NCBI GenBank assembly: GCA_022798035.1
Contig: JAAWLS010000177.1
Coordinates: 1 to 5,298 of the forward strand
Source of the DNA: Lachnospiraceae bacterium
GTDB lineage: Bacteria; Bacillota; Clostridia; Lachnospirales; Lachnospiraceae
DNA: 5,298 nt
Direction of reading: 5' to 3'
Below, piece by piece: positions 1 through 5,298 of this stretch (its first letter is position 1; every line of letters begins with the position of its first letter). The notes under the pieces were generated by a model. That model searched no databases and had not been told where the DNA came from. It saw only the letters and a program-made list of their open reading frames with translations. Made by a program: the position numbers and the translations under genes.

Positions 1-1826
1 GTATTCCGGCACTCTGGAAAACCTGGGCACGCCAAAAATCTGCCGTGAGGACCGTATTTTACCACCATGTTCCGGCCGCACAAATCACAGATTACATCGG
101 TGACTTCGTCCTCAATCTTTATTTTCTCCAAATCTTTTTCCGCCGCCTGAACTGCTTCCTCTAAATCAGGATAAAAATTGCTGACCACCGCTTTCCAATC
201 AATTGAGCCCTCCGCCACTTTGTCCAGCAGAGATTCCATATTAGCCGTAAACCGTTCGTCCACAATGGTTGGAAAAGCCTCCAGCATAATGGAATTCACC
301 ACTTCTCCCAATTCTGTGATATACAGGTTCTTATTCTCTTTCACCACATACCGTCTTCCCAAAAGGGTAGTAATCGTGGGGGCATAGGTACTGGGCCTTC
401 CAATTCCCTGTTCTTCCAGGGCTTTTACCAGAGAAGCCTCCGTGAAATGTGCCGGCGGCTGGGTAAAATGCTGTTTTTCTTCCAGTTCTTTTAATTCCAG
501 CTTCGTGTCTTTGTCCACAGCTTTCAAAAACACATTGTTTTCATTTTTTTCGTCGTCCTCTCCGGCGTAGACAGACAGAAAACCTTCAAAAGCAATTTTG
601 GAAGCAGATACATGGAACCGGTAATCACCGGCTCCTATTTTAATAGAAGTAGTCTCATAGACGGCATTGCTCATGCGGCTGGCTGTAAAGCGGTTCCAAA
701 TCAGCCGATACAGACGAAACTGGTCTCTGCTTAAGGACTCTTTTATCATAGCCGGCGTTCTGGTAATATCGGAAGGCCGGATTGCTTCATGGGCATCCTG
801 AATTTTGCTGTTTCCTTTTCTCGCCTGTCCTGACTTTGACACATATTTTTCTCCATATGCGTTCTGAATATAGTCTCTTGCCGCTGCGTCTGCCTCTTCT
901 GAAACACGCGTGGAATCCGTTCTTAAATAAGTAATGACACCGACCGTCCCCTGCCCTTTGATGTCCACACCTTCATATAACTGCTGAGCCAGACGCATAG
1001 TTTTCTGTGTGGAAAAATTCAAAACCTTTGCCGCCTCCTGCTGCAGTGTGCTGGTGGTAAAAGGCAGAGGCGCTTTTTTTACCCGTTCTCCCTTTTTTAC
1101 GTCCAGCACATGATAGGATTCTTTTTTTAATTTTTCCAGAACACGGTCCATCTCTTCCCTGGAATTTATCGTCAGCTTTCCATCTGCATCACCATAAAAT
1201 TTGGCAGTCAGATGTTTCTTTTCCCCGGGAATAGCAAACTCCGCCTCAAGGCTCCAGTATTCCTCCGGGATAAATGCATTAATTTCCTCTTCTCTGTCAC
1301 AGATAATGCGCAGGGCCACAGACTGTACCCGTCCGGCACTCAGTCCCCGCTTCACCTTAGCCCACAGCAGCGGACTGATGCGGTAGCCAACCATACGGTC
1401 CAGTATACGTCTTGCCTGCTGGGCATCCACCAGATTCATATCAATCTCTCTGGCCTGTTTTAATGAAGTTTTCACTGCGTTTTTCGTAATCTCGTTAAAA
1501 CTGATGCGGTATATATGTTTGTCTTCCAGCTTCAAAGCTTTAGACAAATGCCAGGAAATTGCCTCTCCTTCCCGGTCAGGGTCCGTTGCCAGATATACTT
1601 TTTCTGCTTTCTTTACCTCTTTCCGAAGGTTGGCAAGAATGTCTCCTTTTCCACGAATGGTAATATATTTCGGCTCATAATCATGTTCCACATCAATTCC
1701 GAGCTGACTCTTCGGCAAATCTCTCACATGTCCGTTAGAGGCCGCCACTTCGTAATTCTTTCCCAAAAATTTTTTAATTGTTTTCACCTTTGCCGGTGAT
1801 TCCACGATTACCAAATATTTTGCCAT
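1..1826 (-). CDS. topA: DNA topoisomerase I (type IA), 3' end beyond the window
   Basis: This gene encodes the type IA topoisomerase that relaxes negative supercoils by a transient 5'-phosphotyrosine break in one strand. About 608 codons are visible without a stop, starting at ATG (1826-1824). The Toprim domain opens with VIVESPAK (Glu9) and has TDPDREGE at residues 81-88, giving the metal-binding acidic residues Asp82, Asp84 and Glu86. SAGRVQS follows in the central domain. The active-site motif TYLRTDSTR places the catalytic tyrosine at residue 300 (codon 929-927), equivalent to Tyr319 of E. coli. GRPSTYAPTI is also present. Near the edge is a first C-terminal zinc finger, Cys580-x2-Cys583-x16-Cys600-x5-Cys606. 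Family members are near 690 residues, so roughly 80-90 residues, probably with further zinc fingers, lie off the left edge. It is the last visible gene of the yifB-dprA-topA cluster, starting 26 bp after dprA. Identification is secure; only the carboxyl end is unseen. Confidence 0.97.
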   Translation of the reverse strand, partial: MAKYLVIVESPAKVKTIKKFLGKNYEVAASNGHVRDLPKSQLGIDVEHDYEPKYITIRGKGDILANLRKEVKKAEKVYLATDPDREGEAISWHLSKALKLEDKHIYRISFNEITKNAVKTSLKQAREIDMNLVDAQQARRILDRMVGYRISPLLWAKVKRGLSAGRVQSVALRIICDREEEINAFIPEEYWSLEAEFAIPGEKKHLTAKFYGDADGKLTINSREEMDRVLEKLKKESYHVLDVKKGERVKKAPLPFTTSTLQQEAAKVLNFSTQKTMRLAQQLYEGVDIKGQGTVGVITYLRTDSTRVSEEADAAARDYIQNAYGEKYVSKSGQARKGNSKIQDAHEAIRPSDITRTPAMIKESLSRDQFRLYRLIWNRFTASRMSNAVYETTSIKIGAGDYRFHVSASKIAFEGFLSVYAGEDDEKNENNVFLKAVDKDTKLELKELEEKQHFTQPPAHFTEASLVKALEEQGIGRPSTYAPTITTLLGRRYVVKENKNLYITELGEVVNSIMLEAFPTIVDERFTANMESLLDKVAEGSIDWKAVVSNFYPDLEEAVQAAEKDLEKIKIEDEVTDVICDLCGRNMVVKYGPHGRFLACPGFPECRN

Positions 1827-1833
1827 GTGCCTG

Positions 1834-1839
1834 CTCCTT
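1834..1839 (-). promoter_or_regulatory. topA ribosome binding site
   Basis: On the minus strand AAGGAG lies 7 nt before the topA ATG, a near-ideal Shine-Dalgarno site and spacing. It sits in the 26-bp dprA-topA gap and supports the ATG at 1826 as the start. Confidence 0.85.
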
Positions 1840-1852
1840 CTAAAGCTATCCC

Positions 1853-2998
1853 TTACTCTGTCAATCTATCTCCTGTCAAGCCTGAGTCCGGTTCCCGTCT
1901 GCCGTAGTAATTCTTATATAATTCCAGTATACAGCCTTTCTCCCGCAGAGATTCCAGATTTTTCATAAGTTCCCGCAGGGAAAGCCCGGTCTCAGCCATC
2001 AGTTCATCCAGATTTTTTGCACTTAAATCCAGACAACTATACACCAACCTTTCTGATTTTTCAAGTAATAATTTTTTCTTTTTGACAGAAAATTCTGCAA
2101 AACCTGCGAAAAGATTCATTTCTTTCTGAAAATCTTCTATTGACAGAAAAATCCCCGCTCCCTGGCTAATCAGGCGGTTTGTCCCCTGGCTCATTGTGTC
2201 TCCGACTCTTCCTGGCACCGCATAAATTTCTTTCCCTTGTTCCAAAGCAAAATCCGCTGTAATCAAGGAACCGCTTTTCTCCTTTGCCTCTACCACAATT
2301 ACTACATCTGACAAACCGCTGATGATTCTGTTCCTTTGAGGAAAAAACATGGCTAGAGGCTGTGTGTGCGGCGGATATTCTGACAAAACGCCGCCCTGTT
2401 CTGTCAAAGATTCATATAGCTCTCTGTGACTGGCCGGGTAACAGACATCTACGCCGCAGCCCAAAACACCATAGGTATCTCCGCCTGCCTGCAGCGCTCC
2501 CCTGTGACTGGCCCCGTCAATTCCCGCGGCCATCCCGCTGATAAGGGATATGCCTTGTCCAGCTAAATGAAATCCTATGGATTCCGCCATACTTTTTCCA
2601 TAAAAAGAACAATTTCTGGCTCCCACCACCGCAGCGGCTTTTCTCTCTTCTTCTGGGAGTTTCCCCCTGTAGTACAGCCCATACGGGGGATTATAAATCT
2701 GTCTCAGCCGCCTGGGATATTCTGCATCCTGCCAAAGAACCAGCTGAATCCCCTCATGCAAACAGTACCTATATTGTTCTTCCAGCTGCGCCTCTGAAAC
2801 CCCCTGACATTTCACAAGACCTGCTCTTTCCCGCTCTGTCAGCCATAAAAGAGAGGCTGTCTGCCCTGCCTCCATCCGATAAATCTCTTCTGCGCATGAG
2901 ACGATGGTTCTCAGATGAATTTTCTTCCTTCTGGGAACAGAAGAAATACCGGCAAACCAATATTCATATTTATTGTGACAATTCACCCATGTGCTCAT
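1853..2998 (-). CDS. dprA: DNA processing protein DprA (Smf)
   Basis: DprA is a cytoplasmic protein that binds incoming single-stranded DNA during transformation and loads RecA on it. Homologues also occur in bacteria not known to be competent. With the ATG at 2998 the product is 381 residues, close to the usual 360-380. The first ~50 residues form a divergent helical region (EYWFAGISS onward). The Rossmann-like core follows with VVGAR (124-128), SGMAAGID (154-161), FPQRNRIISG (219-228), SGSLITA (242-248) and VPGR (261-264). A C-terminal winged-helix domain (about 310-368) ends in ILELYKNYYGR. The frame is open for 22 more codons to 3064, but that cysteine-rich extension lies inside yifB and does not resemble DprA. 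The 2998 start overlaps the yifB TGA as ATGA. Upstream there is only a weak AGAAAGG about 13 nt away, so translation is probably coupled to yifB. The family call is very firm; the start is likely. Confidence 0.96.
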   Translation of the reverse strand: MSTWVNCHNKYEYWFAGISSVPRRKKIHLRTIVSCAEEIYRMEAGQTASLLWLTERERAGLVKCQGVSEAQLEEQYRYCLHEGIQLVLWQDAEYPRRLRQIYNPPYGLYYRGKLPEEERKAAAVVGARNCSFYGKSMAESIGFHLAGQGISLISGMAAGIDGASHRGALQAGGDTYGVLGCGVDVCYPASHRELYESLTEQGGVLSEYPPHTQPLAMFFPQRNRIISGLSDVVIVVEAKEKSGSLITADFALEQGKEIYAVPGRVGDTMSQGTNRLISQGAGIFLSIEDFQKEMNLFAGFAEFSVKKKKLLLEKSERLVYSCLDLSAKNLDELMAETGLSLRELMKNLESLREKGCILELYKNYYGRREPDSGLTGDRLTE

Positions 2999-4539
2999 CC
3001 CACATCCCAAACCTTTCTGTCCACACTGCGGTACATCAGGCTCTCCATGACATGGACAGCGCAAATGCGCTCCGATGCTTCCATATCCGCTATCGTCCGG
3101 GCCACCCGAAGAGTCCTGTAATACCCACGGGCACTCATCTCCAGCCGCTCGAAAGCATCCTGAAGCATTTTCTCTGCTTCTCTCTCCATGGGGCAGTACT
3201 CCTCCATGCCGGACACCGGAATCCGGCTGTTGTACAAAACAGAGCTGCCGGCAAACCGCTTCCTCTGCAGCTCTTGTACCTGCCGGACGCGTTCCCGGAT
3301 TGTCTCTGATGATTCCTCCGGTCCCTTTTGAAACATTTCAGAAATAGACTGCCTCTTTACTTCCACCGTAATGTCTATGCGGTCTAAGAGAGGCCTGCTG
3401 AGCTTGTCCAGATGACGTGCAATGGTGCGGGCCGAACAGCTGCATTTATTCCTGTCGGGATAATAGCCGCAGCTGCAGGGATTCATAGCGCCCACCAGCA
3501 TCACATCTGCAGGGTAGAGATACGTTCCGCTGTTTCTCACCAGACGAATTGATTTTTCTTCCAAAGGCTGGCGCAGAACTTCCAGAACTTCTTTGCGAAA
3601 TTCCGTCAGTTCGTCCAAAAACAGGACTCCTTTATGGGCAAGACTGATTTCACCAGGCTTGGGAACTGCGCCTCCTCCGGCAAGTCCGGCGACACTGACT
3701 GTGTGGTGGGGATTTCGAAAAGGCCTCTCCCAAAAATTCTGTTCACGCTGAGCAAAAATTCCGCTGACACTATATATTTTCGCCAGTTCCAGGGCTTCTT
3801 CCTCCGTAAGAGGCGGCAGAATCGTCGCCACTGCCTTTGCCGCCAATGTCTTTCCTGCGCCGGGAGGTCCCAGCATCAACATGTGGTGTCTGCCGGCCGC
3901 TGCAATTTCACAGGCCCGTTTCAGGACTCTCTGCCCATGAATCCTGTTAAAATCATGCTCCGTATCCTGCTGAGCTGTCTTTTCAGAACTGCATTTCCAT
4001 TCTCCGGAAAATTTCTGAGGATTTTGATGAAATTCTTCCACTAACGCAAGAACCTGAAGCAGATTATCCGCCGGCAGAATCGTCATTTCTTTCACAATCC
4101 TGGCCTCTCCCACATTTTCCCTGGGAACGCAGACCGTATATTTTCCAGCCTCCCGGGCTGCCAGAACCATAGGCAGAATTCCGGCTGTGGGCCGAATCTC
4201 TCCATTTAAACTGATTTCTCCGGCAAACAAAATCCCATCCAGATACTTCTGGGGAATTTTTCCATGGGCAGATAAAAATGCCAGAGCAATCGGCAGGTCA
4301 AATCCTGTTCCCGTCTTCCGGATATCTGCCGGATAAAGGTTTACCGTAACTTTTTTCGGCGGCAGCCGGATGCTGCTGTTGCGTACTGCCGCTTTCACTC
4401 GTTCTTTTGCTTCTTTTACTTCTGAGGACAGCACGCCTACCATCTCAAATCCAGGCATTCCGTCGCACACATCTGCTTCCACCTGTATCAGAACACTTCT
4501 TATTCCGCACACGATGGCCGTTGATACAATACTATACAA
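2995..4539 (-). CDS. yifB: YifB/ComM family Mg-chelatase-like AAA+ ATPase
   Basis: This 514-residue protein has the standard length and layout of the YifB/ComM family. ComM is known as a hexameric helicase that drives branch migration when transformed DNA is integrated; the role in this organism is inferred. The N-terminal third has a Lon-protease-like fold signature: GMPGFEMVG (27-35), NLYPADIRK (67-75), FDLPIALAFL (80-89) and GEISLNGEIRP (107-117). The ATPase domain has Walker A GPPGAGKT (224-231), FRNPHHTVS (274-282), Walker B GVLFLDEL (304-311) and SRPLLDRIDI (381-390). NPCSCGYYPD followed by CSC places four cysteines (355, 357, 366, 368) as a possible metal site. The C-terminal helical domain contains SARGYYRTLRVARTIADM (469-486). 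The start codon is TTG; no in-frame ATG precedes it before the TAA at 4587-4585, and GGGAGG lies 5 nt upstream. It leads the yifB-dprA-topA cluster and overlaps dprA by 4 nt. Confidence 0.96.
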   Translation of the reverse strand: MYSIVSTAIVCGIRSVLIQVEADVCDGMPGFEMVGVLSSEVKEAKERVKAAVRNSSIRLPPKKVTVNLYPADIRKTGTGFDLPIALAFLSAHGKIPQKYLDGILFAGEISLNGEIRPTAGILPMVLAAREAGKYTVCVPRENVGEARIVKEMTILPADNLLQVLALVEEFHQNPQKFSGEWKCSSEKTAQQDTEHDFNRIHGQRVLKRACEIAAAGRHHMLMLGPPGAGKTLAAKAVATILPPLTEEEALELAKIYSVSGIFAQREQNFWERPFRNPHHTVSVAGLAGGGAVPKPGEISLAHKGVLFLDELTEFRKEVLEVLRQPLEEKSIRLVRNSGTYLYPADVMLVGAMNPCSCGYYPDRNKCSCSARTIARHLDKLSRPLLDRIDITVEVKRQSISEMFQKGPEESSETIRERVRQVQELQRKRFAGSSVLYNSRIPVSGMEEYCPMEREAEKMLQDAFERLEMSARGYYRTLRVARTIADMEASERICAVHVMESLMYRSVDRKVWDVG

Positions 4540-4544
4540 AGATA

Positions 4545-4550
4545 CCTCCC
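4545..4550 (-). promoter_or_regulatory. yifB ribosome binding site deciding a TTG start
   Basis: GGGAGG on the minus strand is followed by 5 nt (TATCT) and then TTG at 4539-4537. The strong match compensates for the weak initiation codon. The protein from this TTG begins like other YifB proteins (MYSIVSTAIVCGI). Confidence 0.85.
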
Positions 4551-4603
4551 TTTGCGCCGTTGGGAAATCCGGGCAGATACGCCCTTAGAAAAAAGATAGT
4601 TGT

Positions 4604-4632
4604 ATCATACCATGTTTTCTGCTGTTTGGAAA
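4604..4632 (-). promoter_or_regulatory. Candidate sigma-A promoter for yifB-dprA-topA
   Basis: On the minus strand TTTCCA (4632-4627, 4 of 6 to TTGACA) is followed by a 17-bp spacer and TATGAT (4609-4604, 5 of 6 to TATAAT). TG one base before the hexamer makes it an extended -10. Transcription would start near 4597, giving a leader of about 58 nt to the yifB TTG. The element lies in the only sizeable gap between genes, just after the sigK stop. It is predicted by eye from consensus only. Confidence 0.6.
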
Positions 4633-4639
4633 GCAAAAC

Positions 4640-5260
4640 TTATTCGAAACATTCCTTTAATTTTTCCAGGGCCCGCTTTTCAATCCGGCTTACATAGGAA
4701 CGGGAAATCCCCAATTTATCTGCAATTTCCCGCTGTGTCACCGGTTTGCGGTTGTACAATCCATAACGCCATTCTATAATTTCTCTCTCCCGCCTGTTCA
4801 AAACTTTCGGAATCACCTCATAGACTTTTCTGGTATTTCCTTTCAGCTCAATCATCTCAAAAATATCACGGTCCGTACTTTCCACCACGTCCATCAGGTT
4901 AATTTGATTGCCTTCCTTGTCTGTCCCGATTGGCTCATACAAAGATACCTCTCTGGACGTTTTCTTTTTCCCCCGAAAATACATGAGCAGCTCATTGTCA
5001 ATACAGCGCGCAGCGTAAGTGCCAAGCCTGCTTCCTCTCTCATAATTAAAGGTGGCAATTGCTTTGATTAGCCCAATCGTTCCGATGGAAATCAAATCTT
5101 CCATATCCTCTTCCCCATTCTGGTATTTTTTGGAAATATGCGCTACCAGTCTCAGATTTCGTTCAATCAGGGTATTCTTAGCTTCAAGGCTGCCCTCTTT
5201 CATTTTTTCCAGATAATATTTTTCCTCCTCGGAATTCAGCGGCATTAAAAATGTTTTCAA
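4640..5260 (-). CDS. sigK: RNA polymerase sporulation sigma factor SigK
   Basis: This is a sigma-70 family factor of the late mother-cell type, directing coat and spore maturation genes. From the TTG at 5260 the product has 206 residues (MKTFLMPLNSEEE...). Region 2 carries NLRLVAHISKKY (35-46), EDLISIGTIGLIKA (54-67) and GTYAARCIDNELLMYFR (80-96). The SigK-type linker follows with EVSLYEPIGTDKEGNQINL (104-122). Region 4 has REREIIEWRYGLY (157-169) and the helix-turn-helix TQREIADKLGISRSYVSRIEKRAL (175-198). SigE is less likely: the linker reads IGTDKEGN and region 2 LVAHI, as in SigK. The open frame extends to a GTG at 5269, but AGAGGTG lies 6 nt before the TTG and overlaps that GTG. An ATG at 5245 has no ribosome binding site. 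There is no ~20-residue hydrophobic pro-sequence as in B. subtilis, and no interruption by a skin-like element. It lacks the basic tail of the Bacillus protein. Confidence 0.93.
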   Translation of the reverse strand: MKTFLMPLNSEEEKYYLEKMKEGSLEAKNTLIERNLRLVAHISKKYQNGEEDMEDLISIGTIGLIKAIATFNYERGSRLGTYAARCIDNELLMYFRGKKKTSREVSLYEPIGTDKEGNQINLMDVVESTDRDIFEMIELKGNTRKVYEVIPKVLNRREREIIEWRYGLYNRKPVTQREIADKLGISRSYVSRIEKRALEKLKECFE

Positions 5261-5266
5261 AAAAAG

Positions 5267-5273
5267 CACCTCT
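5267..5273 (-). promoter_or_regulatory. sigK ribosome binding site favouring the TTG start
   Basis: AGAGGTG on the minus strand lies 6 nt before TTG at 5260-5258. Its final three bases are the alternative GTG codon, which would then have no spacer from a Shine-Dalgarno site. Spacing therefore argues for the TTG start. Confidence 0.65.
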
Positions 5274-5288
5274 AAGCTGATTTATTAC

Positions 5289-5296
5289 ATTCTATG
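5289..5296 (-). promoter_or_regulatory. Possible -10 element of the sigK promoter (partial)
   Basis: CATAGAAT on the minus strand matches the sigma-E -10 consensus (CATACAnT) except at one base, and lies about 28 nt before the TTG start. TAGAAT within it also resembles a sigma-A -10 (5 of 6). The matching -35 would lie beyond the right edge, so the promoter class cannot be decided here. Sigma-E control would fit the known expression of sigK. Confidence 0.35.
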
Positions 5297-5298
5297 AA

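Noticed and set aside
1859..1879. Two TTGACA boxes on the minus strand as a topA promoter
   Set aside because: Neither has an acceptable -10 at 16-18 bp; the nearest candidate overlaps the topA ribosome binding site. They also encode the dprA C-terminus.
2769..2960. Minus-strand open frame of 63 codons inside dprA
   Set aside because: It is an out-of-frame overlap of dprA with low-complexity, arginine-rich content and no homology signal.
2999..3064. 22-residue N-terminal extension of dprA
   Set aside because: It lies wholly inside the yifB 3' end, is cysteine-rich and unlike DprA N-termini. The ATG at 2998 in the ATGA overlap gives normal family length.
2896..3309. Plus-strand open frame of 137 codons (and similar ones at 3634-4044, 1212-1463, 1515-1799, 4407-4697)
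   Set aside because: These lie mostly or wholly opposite well-conserved minus-strand genes, show no recognisable domains, and look like antisense shadows.
4571..4584. GGGC...GCCC inverted repeat as a terminator after sigK
   Set aside because: The stem is only 4 bp with a 6-nt loop, and no T-run follows it on either strand. It falls in the yifB leader, downstream of the candidate promoter.
5261..5269. GTG at 5269 as the sigK start
   Set aside because: The GTG is part of the AGAGGTG Shine-Dalgarno sequence itself and so has no spacer. TTG at 5260 has 6-nt spacing. The GTG remains a possible alternative, adding three residues.
1..5298. CRISPR array, tRNA, insertion sequence or other mobile element
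   Set aside because: No repeated spacer-like units, cloverleaf sequences, terminal inverted repeats or transposase motifs were seen; the window is almost fully occupied by four core genes.

Overview
The window is a compact chromosomal stretch of an endospore-forming Bacillota. It is most likely a clostridial, probably Lachnospiraceae-type organism, judging from the short sigma-K protein lacking a pro-sequence, the moderate base composition and the sigK-yifB-dprA-topA order. This taxonomic placement is an inference from family knowledge, because no database search was possible. All four genes lie on the minus strand, so they are transcribed from the high-coordinate end toward position 1.

In transcription order: (1) sigK, a late mother-cell sporulation sigma factor, fills about 4640-5260 and appears uninterrupted. 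(2) An intergenic gap of about 100 bp carries a plausible vegetative promoter (4604-4632) and a strong Shine-Dalgarno site. (3) yifB/comM, a Mg-chelatase-like AAA+ ATPase, occupies 2995-4539 and starts at TTG. (4) dprA follows at 1853-2998 and overlaps yifB through an ATGA stop/start junction. (5) topA, DNA topoisomerase I, starts at 1826, 26 bp after the dprA stop, behind a good Shine-Dalgarno site. It runs off the left edge within its first C-terminal zinc finger. Because it is open at the edge, it has to be read directly from the sequence.

yifB, dprA and topA look like one operon for DNA processing. ComM/YifB is a branch-migration helicase, DprA protects incoming single strands and loads RecA, and TopA relaxes negative supercoils. 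sigK upstream is co-directional, with no convincing terminator between it and yifB, so some read-through is possible.

I found no RNA genes, mobile elements, CRISPR arrays or long repeats. Nothing here is a convincing new system; this is conserved core genome. The points worth a second look are the missing sigma-K pro-sequence and missing skin-type interruption, the TTG starts, the translational coupling of yifB and dprA, an internal copy of the yifB initiation signal inside sigK, and a sigma-E-like -10 element at the right edge.
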